Shown here: one piece after another, positions 1-8,858 of the stretch
How positions within the stretch are numbered: position 1 is the stretch's first letter
Layout of the letters: each line of letters begins with the position of its first letter
DNA from: Mesorhizobium ventifaucium
Lineage (GTDB): Bacteria; Pseudomonadota; Alphaproteobacteria; Rhizobiales; Rhizobiaceae
Assembly (NCBI RefSeq): GCF_935822925.1
Contig: NZ_CAKXZS010000034.1
Span: 245,362 to 309,361 of the forward strand
Length of the DNA: 64,000 nt
Reading direction: 5' to 3'
The notes under the pieces: generated by a model
What the model was told of the DNA's origin: nothing
The model's database searches: none
The model's input: the letters and a program-made list of their open reading frames with translations, nothing else
Translations under genes and position numbers: made by a program

Positions 1-1422
1 AGAAACATTCATTGCCACACGAACATCTCGACAGTCAGCTTTCACCAAGCCGTCGATAAGAGCACAACAGTCGGAGAATACCGTTTGAGTTAGCAGTTGA
101 AGCATCCCGGTTTCGCGTGCGGCTGTCATGATTTCGGGTGGAGAGATGGAACCATGGATCGGGTGTGACCACCTGAGCAAGGCTTCAAAGCCGATCACGG
201 CCTCGGTGTCGAGTCTTACGATGGACTGGAACCAAGGTGCCAACTTTCTCGCCTCTATTGCCGAATGAAGGTCGCGTTCGATGGACTGGCGACGGTGCAA
301 TTCCGTGTCGAGTTCGGCATCGAACAGGCGAAATTCGTTCCTGCCGCGACGCTTGGCCGTGTAAAGGGCGACATCCGCCCGCAGCAACATTTCTGTCAGC
401 CCCGGCCGTTCAGCCAAGTATATTCCGATTGATGCACCGATCCGGACGGACGCGACCTCAGAATAGGGGCTGGCGACTTTGGCTATGATATTGGATGCGA
501 GGTCACTGGGAGAAAGCGAACTCCTGAGTGAGGGAAAAAACAGCACGAACTCATCGCCGCCGATACGGGCGAGCGTTGAACCTGCCGGCGCTTCCTGCTC
601 TATCCGGCGGGCGATCCTGACGAGCAGTTCATCACCGGTCCTGTGACCGTAGGTATCATTGACGGATTTGAAGCCGTCCAGATCAATCAGCATTGCAACA
701 AAGGGGCCGTCTGTATTCTCGAGCTGATTGATCGCGTGTTCGAGGCCCCGTCTGTTGAGGAGGGCCGTTAGGTGGTCCTCCCTGGAATTGCGCTCCATTT
801 CCGCCGCAAGCCGCTCCGCCTCATGTCTCAGGCGGCTGGCTTCGCGGAAGCGGGCTTGCCCTACAAACGAACCTCGAACCAAGCCGCCGATGAAGAGCAG
901 AACCGCAAAAGCCAGAATGTAATCCTCAAAGTTGCCTTTCGCCGACAAGCAACCCACCGCGATCAGAAGCGGCGGTGTTATGAAGCTGGTCGCTGCCGCG
1001 GCATATGAACTGCCGTATGTAACCGCACCAGCTGAAATGCCGGCCAGAATAATCAGATGCAGCGGCGCTTGGGGTGTTGTGTAGCCAACAGTAAGGACGG
1101 CAAGAAAGGACCAGGCAAACCCTGCCAGAAGAGCAAGGATGCCAAACCAGCGAAGCCGCTGCGAAATCGCTGTTAAATCGTCCTGATGCGCCGTCTCCTT
1201 TAGCTGATAACGGGCGAGTGCGAGGCGGGCGGCATTTATCGCATTGACAACCAGGAACCAGATTGCGGCGGCAAAGCCTCCGCCAGAAAAGGCCTGCACC
1301 GTCAAAATCAGACCTGATAGCATCGTGCTTATCGGCATTGACACGAAGAGACCGGCCTTCAGATCAGCAAGCTGATCTTGAAGGATTCTGGCCTCCAGCG
1401 CGTGTTCTTTCTTGGGGGCCAT
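1..1422 (-). CDS. Membrane GGDEF-EAL cyclic-di-GMP protein (C-terminus cut by window edge)
   Basis: The protein begins with about six hydrophobic segments (residues ~25-195), then a GGDEF domain with an intact GGDEF motif at residues 288-292, then an EAL domain with the FEALLRW form of the motif (Glu ~413). The frame is open to base 1, so the last part of the EAL domain lies outside the window. These domains make and break cyclic-di-GMP, which governs motility and surface growth. No RxxD inhibitory site is seen before GGDEF. The membrane part resembles an integral sensor rather than a CHASE domain. The start is the ATG at 1420-1422; the next minus-strand stop upstream makes a longer protein unlikely. 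Function is assigned from motifs; whether both activities work is unknown. Confidence 0.9.
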   Translation of the reverse strand, partial: MAPKKEHALEARILQDQLADLKAGLFVSMPISTMLSGLILTVQAFSGGGFAAAIWFLVVNAINAARLALARYQLKETAHQDDLTAISQRLRWFGILALLAGFAWSFLAVLTVGYTTPQAPLHLIILAGISAGAVTYGSSYAAAATSFITPPLLIAVGCLSAKGNFEDYILAFAVLLFIGGLVRGSFVGQARFREASRLRHEAERLAAEMERNSREDHLTALLNRRGLEHAINQLENTDGPFVAMLIDLDGFKSVNDTYGHRTGDELLVRIARRIEQEAPAGSTLARIGGDEFVLFFPSLRSSLSPSDLASNIIAKVASPYSEVASVRIGASIGIYLAERPGLTEMLLRADVALYTAKRRGRNEFRLFDAELDTELHRRQSIERDLHSAIEARKLAPWFQSIVRLDTEAVIGFEALLRWSHPIHGSISPPEIMTAARETGMLQLLTQTVFSDCCALIDGLVKADCRDVRVAMNVS

Positions 1423-1507
1423 AGACCAGTCAGTTCGCTTCCGATGCCGCTTCACAACGTAAGCTTATGCAAGCCCACTGAAGGACGGGTTAACTACTCG
1501 GCGGGTA

Positions 1508-1726
1508 TCAGCCTTCTGCGACGCCTTTGTATGGGTCCTCTTCATTTTGCGTGGTGATAGAGACATGGATCGGCAGCATCCTGGCTCTCAGGAGTTCGGC
1601 GCCGGCTTGTTCATGCACGTCGCGCAAAAGCACACCCTCGGGGCTTGAACCGAGGGTGCGCAGCGGTTTTGCGATAACGACATGCATCAAACGAGAACTT
1701 AAAGTGCGTCGCATGAATCCGTTCAA
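1508..1726 (-). other. Doubtful 72-residue reading frame partly inside a repeat
   Basis: The first third of this frame lies in the palindromic repeat at 1633-1741, so its N-terminus is probably repeat sequence. The remainder (about 40 residues, rich in Glu, Arg and Leu) matches no family I recognise. It may be the tail of a lost gene or chance. There is no clear ribosome site. I would not annotate it as a gene without homologues. Confidence 0.2.
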
Positions 1727-1741
1727 ACGCGACGCGCTTTA
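1633..1741. repeat. Intergenic palindromic repeat, family A copy 1
   Basis: Two hairpins flank a core reading gataacgacatgcat. The first arm pair is caccctcgg/ccgagggtg (1633-1658); the second is AAAGtGCGTCGC paired with GCGACGCgCTTT (about 1701-1740). A second copy of the core lies at 31487-31556 and a short arm fragment at 37284-37302. Dispersed elements of this shape are typical of rhizobial intergenic DNA. Its position after the ROK kinase gene suggests a transcript-end role, which is inference. Confidence 0.7.
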
Positions 1742-1753
1742 GGGTCGCGCAGC

Positions 1754-3235
1754 CTATCTGTCAGCCGCAATCGTCGCCTGCAGCCATTGCGCGATGGCGT
1801 CGAAAGCGATCGGTTTGGTCGTGTCGACGTCAAACAGCGATCCGCGCCGCAGCGGCTCGGCGCGATTGGCCAGTTCGACCAGTTCGGGGATGTAGGTCGC
1901 GCCGGGATGGCCGGCCGGACGCTGGTCGAGCCGTGCGCGATAGCGCTCGGCCAGAACCTCGCCGGGAGCATGGCACCAAATCTCGGCGGTCTGCTCGACG
2001 CCGGCCCTGCGCAGGTGATCCTCGAGCACCTGGCGCGGCTGGAAGCCGAACCAGGCGTCGACGACAAATATGGCGCCCGCCGGGGCCTCGCCGACGACTG
2101 ACCAGATGGCCTGGTAACTGGCGCGTCCGAGCGTGCGGTTGAAGTCGCGATCGCCGCCGCCGAGCACTTCGAGGAACGGGTTCTTGATCGTATCGAGCGC
2201 GAGCAATGGCCAGCCCATGCGCTCGGCGATGCCGCGCGCGACCGTGCTTTTGCCGCTGGCGGGGATGCCGTTGACGAGCACGGCGCGTCGGCTGCGCACG
2301 GCGCGCCTGGTGCGATCGAGCCGGGCGGTCGGCAAGGACACTGGCGAGGCTTGCGCAACTGCCACTTGTGCAACTACCGGTTGCGAGGCGAGCGCTTGCA
2401 GACCGGCGCCGATGACCCCGGCGTCGTCGCCCAGTCGCGCCGCTTCCACCGGGCATTGGTACCAGGGAGCCAGGGCAGGAGCCCTGGCAAGCGCCCGATG
2501 GGCCGCCAGGCCAAGTCCGCCGCCGAGCAGCACCAGGTCGGGGTCGAACATGGCCACGGTCGTATCGATTGCCGCACGCAGCGGCCCGGCCCAGGCTTCA
2601 AGCACGCCGCGCGCCAACGGATCGCCGCTCGCATCGCGGGCAATAAGCTGATCGACCGAAACGTCCGGACCGAGGCCTGCCCGCGCGATGTGACGGCCGA
2701 GCGCAGTGCCGGAGCTGGTGGTCTCAACGCAGCCGCGCCGACCGCAGACACACGCTTCGCCTGACATGTCGACGGTGATGTGGCCGAGCTGCCCTGCCGT
2801 CGCCTTGCCGCGGACGATCCGCCGGTCCTGGACCACGGCACCGCCAATGCCGGTCCCGATCGTGAACATGACGATGCTTTCATGGCCTCTGGCGGCGCCG
2901 AGAGCCATCTCCGCGACCAGTGCCATGTTGCAGTCATTGTCGATCACCACCTTGCCCGCCAGACTTTCCAGTCGTTGCGCCAGCGAGACCGAGGCGAGGT
3001 TGACATAGCCTCCGGACAAGACCGCGCCAGCCCGCGCATCGACGCGTCCGGGGACGCCGATGCCGATGGCGGCGACTTCGGGAGAATCGAGCCGGCGCAC
3101 CATTTCGGCGATCCGGGAGAGCACGAGTTCGGGGTCCGGCGCGCTTTTCTCGGAAATGCGGTCGAGGATTTCGCCGGTGCCGGAAACACGGGCGGCGCGC
3201 AGATTGGTGCCGCCGATATCGATTCCGATAGCCAT
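1754..3235 (-). CDS. ROK-family sugar kinase fused to a P-loop (AAA_33-like) kinase
   Basis: Residues 1-300 form a ROK domain: phosphate loop GIDIGGTNLRAARV at the start, NDCN with the predicted catalytic Asp, GTGIGGAVV, and the zinc motif CVCGRRGCVE. Residues ~315-493 form a second kinase with a Walker A loop GIPASGKST at ~323, of the gluconokinase/zeta-toxin type. ROK kinases usually end near 300-320 residues, so this is a two-kinase fusion. It lies downstream of a LacD-type aldolase on the same strand, so it could phosphorylate an imported sugar at one or two positions before cleavage (inference). I chose the ATG at 3233-3235, directly before the ROK motif; the frame stays open for 38 more codons upstream, but those lie in a dispersed repeat. 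Confidence 0.88.
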   Translation of the reverse strand: MAIGIDIGGTNLRAARVSGTGEILDRISEKSAPDPELVLSRIAEMVRRLDSPEVAAIGIGVPGRVDARAGAVLSGGYVNLASVSLAQRLESLAGKVVIDNDCNMALVAEMALGAARGHESIVMFTIGTGIGGAVVQDRRIVRGKATAGQLGHITVDMSGEACVCGRRGCVETTSSGTALGRHIARAGLGPDVSVDQLIARDASGDPLARGVLEAWAGPLRAAIDTTVAMFDPDLVLLGGGLGLAAHRALARAPALAPWYQCPVEAARLGDDAGVIGAGLQALASQPVVAQVAVAQASPVSLPTARLDRTRRAVRSRRAVLVNGIPASGKSTVARGIAERMGWPLLALDTIKNPFLEVLGGGDRDFNRTLGRASYQAIWSVVGEAPAGAIFVVDAWFGFQPRQVLEDHLRRAGVEQTAEIWCHAPGEVLAERYRARLDQRPAGHPGATYIPELVELANRAEPLRRGSLFDVDTTKPIAFDAIAQWLQATIAADR

Positions 3236-3240
3236 CGAAC

Positions 3241-3341
3241 TAGAGCCTGTTCCATTTCGACTAATTCGAAATGGGGCTCTATCTTGCTGTTTGACCATGA
3301 TCTTCTCCGAAAACCGGTCCCCACTTTTCGGGATCATGGTC
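3241..3341. repeat. Dispersed repeat, family B copy 1
   Basis: The element has an end hairpin (agagcc ... ggggctct) followed by a segment reading gaccatgatcttctccga and then aaaaccgg...ttcgggatcatgg. An inverted copy lies at 62851-62945. It fills the gap between the aldolase and ROK kinase genes, so it is probably co-transcribed with them and may affect mRNA processing (inference). Confidence 0.75.
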
Positions 3342-3365
3342 AGAGGCATGACGCCCTGTCATGTG

Positions 3366-4271
3366 CTAAGCGGCTTTCTGCCGGTAATTTCCGATCACCG
3401 CCTGAAGCTCGCGCAATCTCGACACCGCGATGGTCTTAAGCCTTTCACGCTGAATGTCACGGTCAAGCGAGATGCAGTCCTTCCACAGCGACCGGCCGGC
3501 GATGACGCCTGACGCGCCGTTCCTCATCGCGATCTCGACCTGGCCAAGGAAGGTTGCGTGGTTGACGCCGGCGGAGAGGACCGCCCATGGCACCTCGCTA
3601 GCCATGCTGCTGATCCTGGCGCAGGCTTCCGGCGTTCCGGGATAAGGAAGCTTGAGCACCTTTGCCCCGCATTCCAGCGAAATCCGGGTGCCCTCTTCGA
3701 CGAGCCAGGGGATCTTGGCCGTATACTCTTCAAGGCTTTCCCCTTCGAGCTGATAGGTCAGGAACTCGACGACGAGCAGGAGGTCCTCTTGCGCAAAATC
3801 AGCGATGCATTGGCGCAGAATGGCGACATTGTGCTCGTTCGCCTCAGGCCTGTCGGCCCTGAGATAGACCATGATCTTGCCGCCGGTGCCGCCGAGCTCG
3901 CGGACCCGGCGCGCGCCGATTCCGGGAACGAGACGAGACAGGCGGTAGCCGGCAGGCGAGACGTCGAACCCCGAAGCGTCGAGGCCGATGAGCAGCGCCG
4001 TATCGCGGCTCAGCACCCCTTCATCGACGACCCGCGGCACTGCGCAGAGCGGGTCGAGCAGCACGCAGGATGCCTGGCTGGCGAGGTATCGCGTGATGTC
4101 CGACTTGGTGTCGCCCAGCATGTCGTTGGTGATCTTGGCCTGTTCTGCAGGGTCCGACGCAAGCAAGGTTCGCATGCCGCCGCGCTGGTCACAGGCGATG
4201 GCCATCATGGCCCCGTCCTTGCCGCATATCTGCTGGTAGCCGCGCAACTCTGCGGTCGTCATCTTTGTCAT
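3366..4271 (-). CDS. LacD/YihT-type class I aldolase
   Basis: This 301-residue protein matches the class I aldolase family that contains tagatose-1,6-bisphosphate aldolase (LacD) and sulfofructose-1-phosphate aldolase (YihT). Family marks are the early MMAIACDQRGGMR segment, LLIGLDASGFD, a Lys in GAKVLKLPYPG that is a likely Schiff-base or phosphate-site lysine, and LSAGVNHATFLGQVEIA with GASGVIAGRSLW at the C-terminal phosphate site. It would cleave a phosphorylated ketose into a triose phosphate and an aldehyde. It is the first gene of a minus-strand unit with the double kinase and faces the SorC regulator. The exact substrate cannot be read from sequence. A second ATG lies at 4262. Confidence 0.85.
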   Translation of the reverse strand: MTKMTTAELRGYQQICGKDGAMMAIACDQRGGMRTLLASDPAEQAKITNDMLGDTKSDITRYLASQASCVLLDPLCAVPRVVDEGVLSRDTALLIGLDASGFDVSPAGYRLSRLVPGIGARRVRELGGTGGKIMVYLRADRPEANEHNVAILRQCIADFAQEDLLLVVEFLTYQLEGESLEEYTAKIPWLVEEGTRISLECGAKVLKLPYPGTPEACARISSMASEVPWAVLSAGVNHATFLGQVEIAMRNGASGVIAGRSLWKDCISLDRDIQRERLKTIAVSRLRELQAVIGNYRQKAA

Positions 4272-4484
4272 GGGTCTTCTGTCCGATGTTGGCGCCCATT
4301 CACCAGGGCGCAGATCCGTGGAAACAAGAAAGGTTCAGTTTTTACCTGCCTCTCGGCAGGCGGTTTTGCCGCTTTGCTGCGCTATCGGCCGAGAAATCTG
4401 GCCTTGGCCCGCAATTTGCCGTGGAACGAGCCCACGTTGCGAGTCAGCCGGATTTGCGCGATAACTCCCATCGGTCGACAGGTC

Positions 4485-4512
4485 TGTAACACATTGCTGA
4501 AAGGAATTGCAA
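4485..4512. promoter_or_regulatory. Candidate operator 1 of the SorC-type regulator
   Basis: This 28-base site starts TGTAACACATTGCTG and ends GGAATTGCAA. Its reverse complement matches the site at 5661-5688 at 26 of 28 positions. It lies between the aldolase start (4271, minus) and the regulator start (4556, plus), where one bound protein could control both divergent units. Within it is TTGC-N11-GCAA. The role is inferred from position and duplication. Confidence 0.65.
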
Positions 4513-4555
4513 GCTGCCTGCCCCTCCCGCACAAGATGCAGCCGCATCGCGGACG

Positions 4556-5461
4556 ATGCTGCATACGGTCGCCAAACTGCACTATGAGGCGGACATGTCG
4601 CAGGTTGATATCGCGCGGCGGCTTGGCGTCTCCACCGCGACCATATCGCGCCTTCTGCAGCGGGCGAGAGCGGAGGGGATCGTGCGGATCGAGGTTCTCG
4701 ATCTTGCAACCCCCGAAGGCATCACCACGCAACTGGTCGAGGCACTCGGGCTTCGTGACGCGGCGGTCATCGAAACGCCGGCAGCCGGTGCGCTGACGGC
4801 CCTGGCTGCGCCGCTCGGCGCCTTGCTCAAGCAAGCCGGACTGACGGCCGGCTCAGTCGTCGCCATTGGCTGGGGGCGAGCCATTCGCGAGGTGATCCAG
4901 GCAGGCCTGCCGCGCATTCCCGGCGCTCTTACCGTCGCAGCCACCGGCGGCATGCAGCAGCAGGCGGCGCATTTTCAGATCAACGAGTTTGTGCGGCTGG
5001 CCGCCGAAGAGTTGGGCGGGACGCCGCATTTCATCCATGCGCCCTATCTGCCGTCCTCCGAATTGCGTGACGTCTTCCTCGGCGATGCTGCCATCCGCGA
5101 CAGCGTCGCCCTTTGGGACCGGACCGACGTTGCGATCGTCGGCATCGGCCTGCCCCATGCCATCAATCCGCCCGAAGCGAGCGCGGCGACGCTGAGCGAA
5201 CAGGCCCTGTTTCATGCGGCGGGAGACGTCATCCGCCATTATTTCGACGCCGAAGGCACGCTCATCCCGTGGGAGGGGGAGGGCCGGATGATCGCAATGT
5301 CGCCGGCCCAGCTTCGAGCCGTCCCCCTGGTGATCGGCGTTGCCGCCTCGCCGGAGAAGGCGATGGCAATCATCGGTGCCGTCCGCGCCAGGCTTATCAA
5401 TGCTGTTGTAACGGACTCGAAGACCGCCCAGGCCATCATCGAGGCTCTCTTGCCCCGGTAA
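4556..5461 (+). CDS. SorC/DeoR-type sugar-binding transcriptional regulator
   Basis: Residues ~5-40 form a helix-turn-helix (AKLHYEADMSQVDIARRLGV followed by STATISRLLQRA), typical of SorC regulators. The rest is a sugar-binding effector domain of the SorC type, with VVAIGWGRAIREV and the NAVVTDSKTAQAII end segment. Such proteins bind a phosphosugar and control the neighbouring uptake and catabolic genes. It is divergent from the aldolase-kinase unit and upstream of the importer on the same strand. Two near-identical sites (4485-4512, 5661-5688) are its likely operators. The start is uncertain: ATG at 4556 gives a slightly short N-terminus, and a CTG at 4514 in the same frame would add 14 residues. 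Confidence 0.88.
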   Translation: MLHTVAKLHYEADMSQVDIARRLGVSTATISRLLQRARAEGIVRIEVLDLATPEGITTQLVEALGLRDAAVIETPAAGALTALAAPLGALLKQAGLTAGSVVAIGWGRAIREVIQAGLPRIPGALTVAATGGMQQQAAHFQINEFVRLAAEELGGTPHFIHAPYLPSSELRDVFLGDAAIRDSVALWDRTDVAIVGIGLPHAINPPEASAATLSEQALFHAAGDVIRHYFDAEGTLIPWEGEGRMIAMSPAQLRAVPLVIGVAASPEKAMAIIGAVRARLINAVVTDSKTAQAIIEALLPR

Positions 5462-5660
5462 TTGTCGGCACGCCGATGCGTGACATCGGGCACGGCTGAT
5501 CGATCCCAAACCGATCGACACCAAACCCGGCTCGCGAGCCCACCGCCCGAAATCATCAGTTGTGTCGTCAAAGCGTTGGGGCAATAGTCTGCGTGAGGGG
5601 CTCTGCGGAGCAGGCAGATGTTGTCCGATTTGAAGGTGGTTCGATCCCGGAAATAGAATG

Positions 5661-5688
5661 TTGCAATTTCTTTCAGCAAAGTGTTACA
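5661..5688. promoter_or_regulatory. Candidate operator 2 before the sugar importer
   Basis: In the 466-base gap between regulator and importer this site (TTGCAATTTCTTTC...GTGTTACA) repeats, in inverted orientation, the site at 4485-4512 with only two differences. It lies 240 bases before the importer's first gene. The rest of the gap shows no gene, only a good ribosome site (gaggagg) just before 5928. Confidence 0.65.
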
Positions 5689-5927
5689 ACCTTGCGGCTA
5701 GGAGTGCATACGCGCCGAGCGGCGCTGTTGCCTGCACCTTGCGGAGGCTAGTTACAGGACTGCCCATCAGGCTGGTCGGTTTCGACGGCCGATCTAACGA
5801 CTTGGGGCGCTGGGGAGGAGGCTGCCGATAACAGCAAGCAGGCGAAACCCGCTTCTCGCCGCCAGCACTTCACATAGCCGGGACGAATCGCAACGGCAAA
5901 ATCTGCCAACATAATGAGGAGGATGTC

Positions 5928-6908
5928 ATGAAGAAGATTGTTGCCGCCCTGGCGGCTCTCGCCCTCTGCGCAGCGGCGCTGGTCACGCCCGCATTGGCGC
6001 AGGACAAAAAGTACACCATTGCGCTCATTCCGGGTCTTACCACCGACGGCTTTTACATCACCATGCGCAAGGGAGCCCAGGCGGCAGCCGATGCCCTTGG
6101 CGTGACTCTGGTTTTCCAGGGCGCCCCGGATTTCAATCCGGTAACGCAAGTCCCCGTGCTTGACGCGGTCATCGCCAAGAAGCCGGACGCCATCCTGATC
6201 GCGCCGACCGACAAGGTTCAATTGGTCGAACCCCTGCGCAAGGCCCATGACGCTGGCATTCCGGTGATCACCGTCGACACCTTCATCGGCAGCGGCGTCT
6301 ACCAGACCGGCGCCGGCGAGGCGGATTTCCCGCTGTCCTATATCGCCTCGGACAACGTTCTCGGCGGCGAGATCGCCGCGCGGGCATTGGCCAAGGCCAT
6401 AGGCGACAAGGGCAAGGTTTACGTTTCGAACGTCAAGCCTGGCATTTCGACCACCGACCAGCGTGAAGAGGGTTTTAAGAAGGAGATAGCGGCCAACCAT
6501 CCCGGTATCACCGTTCTCGAAACCCAGTTCAACGACAACGATGCCAACAAGGCCGCCTCGCAACTGCAGGCTGTGTTCGCGCGCAATCCCGATCTCGTTG
6601 GGGTGTTCGGCGCAAACCTGTTCTCGGCGCTTGGCGCGGCGAATGGCGTCCAGCAGGCCGGGCAGACCGGCACCGTCAAGGTCGTGGCGTTCGACGCGCC
6701 GACCAGCATTGTCGATAACATCAACACTGGCCTTGTCGACGTAGCGATTGCCCAGCATCCCGCGGAAATCGGCTATTTCGGCGTCGTGTCAGCCTATGCC
6801 CATCTGACCGGCCAGTCGATCCCGGTTGCGATCGGCACCGGCTTTACGATCATGGACAAGGCCAACATCGCCGACCCGAACATCTCGAAGTACCTTTATT
6901 CCGAATAA
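5928..6908 (+). CDS. Periplasmic sugar-binding protein of an ABC importer (RbsB-like)
   Basis: A 326-residue protein with a clear Sec signal peptide (MKK, hydrophobic core, cut near ALAQ at residue ~25), followed by a type I periplasmic binding fold of the Peripla_BP_4 class used for ribose, xylose and related monosaccharides. It would deliver sugar to the permease encoded downstream. It is preceded by a strong gaggagg ribosome site and by operator 2. A long perfect hairpin directly follows the stop, a common arrangement where the binding protein is made in excess over the membrane parts. The sugar is not identifiable by eye. Confidence 0.92.
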   Translation: MKKIVAALAALALCAAALVTPALAQDKKYTIALIPGLTTDGFYITMRKGAQAAADALGVTLVFQGAPDFNPVTQVPVLDAVIAKKPDAILIAPTDKVQLVEPLRKAHDAGIPVITVDTFIGSGVYQTGAGEADFPLSYIASDNVLGGEIAARALAKAIGDKGKVYVSNVKPGISTTDQREEGFKKEIAANHPGITVLETQFNDNDANKAASQLQAVFARNPDLVGVFGANLFSALGAANGVQQAGQTGTVKVVAFDAPTSIVDNINTGLVDVAIAQHPAEIGYFGVVSAYAHLTGQSIPVAIGTGFTIMDKANIADPNISKYLYSE

Positions 6909-6917
6909 GTCCAGCCA

Positions 6918-6945
6918 GTCTCCTTCCGGCCTGCCGGAAGGAGAC
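6918..6945 (+). other. Perfect 13-bp hairpin between binding-protein and permease genes
   Basis: GTCTCCTTCCGGC pairs perfectly with GCCGGAAGGAGAC around a two-base loop. No T-run follows, so it is more likely an mRNA stabiliser or partial attenuator than a full terminator. It would favour the binding protein over the downstream membrane genes. Confidence 0.7.
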
Positions 6946-7004
6946 CTGCGCCGGGTCGCTTTGACCCTGTTTGACGGAGGCCGCTCTGCGGATCGGAACC
7001 AATC

Positions 7005-8057
7005 ATGACTTCAACATCGCCGACCGAAACGCATGTCGCTCCTCAGGCGGATCACGGTGATCCGGCCAGGAGCTGGCTCGCACGCGTCGCCGAAGGACGC
7101 GCCTGGCTGTTCCTCGCGGGCCTGATCATCTGTTTCGAGGTCTGGTCGAGGCTCTCCTTCGGCGCGACCTTCGTGCTCAACCCGTTCAACGTGCAGTCCA
7201 TTGCGATATTTGCCGTGGCGCCGTTGCTGCTGGCGACCGGGCAGACCTTCGTCATCATTTCGGGAGGCATCGACCTCTCGCTGGGCTTCATCATGGGTCT
7301 CGCGGCCGTCGTCGCCGCCCACGCCACGAACATGGCTGGCGTCGCCATGCCGGTGCCTCTGGCCATGATGCTGGGCATTCTGGCGGCCGTGATCGTCGCC
7401 GGCGTGCCTGGCGTCATCAATGGCTTGCTGATCTCGCGCCTCAGAATTCCACCCTTCATCGGCACGCTTGGCATGTTTGGCGTGGCACGCGGCGCTGCCT
7501 TCCTGCTGGCCGGCGGCACGACAGTGCCGGTCCAGAATTCCTGGTTCGCGCTGCTTGGCAACGGCAGGTTCTACGGCGTGCCTTATCTCGTCATCATTGC
7601 CGCCGTCTTTGTCGTGGTGATGCACTACATCCTGAGCCAGACCCGGTTCGGCCAGCACAACTACGCCATCGGCGCCAATGTGCAGGCGGCGCGCCGCGCC
7701 GGCATCGACATCAGAGGCCACATCCTGCGGCTCTACGTGCTTTCGGCGATGTGCGCCGGCCTCGGTGGCGCGCTCTATGCAGCGCGCTTCACCGCCGGCG
7801 CCGCCCAGGCCGGCGAACCCTTGCTGCTCGACAGCGTCGCAGCCGTGGTGATCGGTGGCGCCAGCCTGTTCGGTGGCTCCGGCACCATCTTCGGGACGGT
7901 CGCCGGGGCCTTGGTCATCGCGGTCATTCAATACGGGCTGGTTTTCGTCAATGTCGAGCCGTTCTGGCAGTTCATTGCCGTCGGCCTCGTCATCATCATC
8001 TCCGTCCTTATCGACCAGGCGCAGCGCCGGTTCAGTGGAGCTCGCCAGGATGAATAG
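7005..8057 (+). CDS. Sugar ABC transporter permease (RbsC family)
   Basis: A 350-residue integral membrane protein with about eight to ten hydrophobic segments and the RbsC-family features: GQTFVIISGGIDLSLG near residue 80, INGLLISRLRIPPFIGTLG in the cytoplasmic coupling region, and GGASLFGGSGTIFGT near residue 285. It forms the membrane channel of the importer, probably as a dimer. Its stop overlaps the ATPase start by eight bases (8050-8057), indicating translational coupling. The first 30 residues are hydrophilic and cytoplasmic. Confidence 0.93.
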   Translation: MTSTSPTETHVAPQADHGDPARSWLARVAEGRAWLFLAGLIICFEVWSRLSFGATFVLNPFNVQSIAIFAVAPLLLATGQTFVIISGGIDLSLGFIMGLAAVVAAHATNMAGVAMPVPLAMMLGILAAVIVAGVPGVINGLLISRLRIPPFIGTLGMFGVARGAAFLLAGGTTVPVQNSWFALLGNGRFYGVPYLVIIAAVFVVVMHYILSQTRFGQHNYAIGANVQAARRAGIDIRGHILRLYVLSAMCAGLGGALYAARFTAGAAQAGEPLLLDSVAAVVIGGASLFGGSGTIFGTVAGALVIAVIQYGLVFVNVEPFWQFIAVGLVIIISVLIDQAQRRFSGARQDE

Positions 8058-8805
8058 TTCCGAACAAACCGCCCCTCTTCTCGAAGTCCGCCGCCTTTCC
8101 AAGCATTTCGGTGCGGTGCAGGCGCTGAACGATTTCTCCATGGCCGTGCGGCCGGGCGAAGTGGTGGCGCTGGCCGGCGACAACGGCGCCGGCAAGACGA
8201 CGCTGATCAAGGCGATATCGGGCGTCTTCCAGCCGACCGGCGGTGAAATTCTGCTGAGAGGGCAGCCGGTGACGTTCGCGACGCCGCAGGAGGCGCGCGA
8301 AAAAGGCATTGAGACCATCTATCAGGATCTCGCTCTCGCCGACAATTTGTCCATCGGCGCCAATATTTTCCTCGGCCGTGAACCCATGCGCAAGGCCTTC
8401 GGATTCTTGCCGGTGCTCGATCGCAAGGCGATGGCCGTCGCCGCCAAGCAGACGATGGGGCGGCTGGACTTCCATGTCAGCCGGCTCGACGCCCCGGTCA
8501 GCAATTTCTCCGGCGGTCAACGGCAGGCCGTTGCCATCGGCCGGGCCGTCTATTGGGACGCGCAGATCCTGATCATGGACGAACCGACGGCGGCCCTCGG
8601 CGTGCCGGAGCAGCGCAAGGTCATCTCGCTCATCCACCAGCTCAAGGCGCAAGGCCGGGGGGTGATCTTCATCTCGCACAATCTGCAGGACATTTTCGCC
8701 GTTTCCGACCGCATCGTCGTGCTGCGTCGCGGCATCCAGGCCGGCGAGCGCAAGATCTCGGAAACCAACCATGACGAAGTCGTCAAGCTCATGGTTGGCG
8801 GCTAA
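8050..8805 (+). CDS. Sugar ABC transporter ATP-binding protein (single domain)
   Basis: This 251-residue ATPase has Walker A GDNGAGKTT (near residue 40), signature SGGQRQAVAIGRA, Walker B ILIMDEPTAALG and the switch His in FISHNL. Ribose-type importers often have a double-length ATPase; this one is a single domain and so would act as a homodimer, like FrcA-type rhizobial systems. The ATG at 8050 overlaps the permease stop. It ends the importer operon proper; a broken dehydrogenase follows. Confidence 0.93.
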   Translation: MNSSEQTAPLLEVRRLSKHFGAVQALNDFSMAVRPGEVVALAGDNGAGKTTLIKAISGVFQPTGGEILLRGQPVTFATPQEAREKGIETIYQDLALADNLSIGANIFLGREPMRKAFGFLPVLDRKAMAVAAKQTMGRLDFHVSRLDAPVSNFSGGQRQAVAIGRAVYWDAQILIMDEPTAALGVPEQRKVISLIHQLKAQGRGVIFISHNLQDIFAVSDRIVVLRRGIQAGERKISETNHDEVVKLMVGG

Positions 8806-8858
8806 TGCATTAGCCGCACAGCATCCAAATGCGCCCGGTAGGTTCCCCGCGAACTACA

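Noticed and set aside
5748..6758. 336-residue minus-strand frame opposite the sugar-binding protein gene
   Set aside because: Shadow; the plus strand has a signal peptide and family match.
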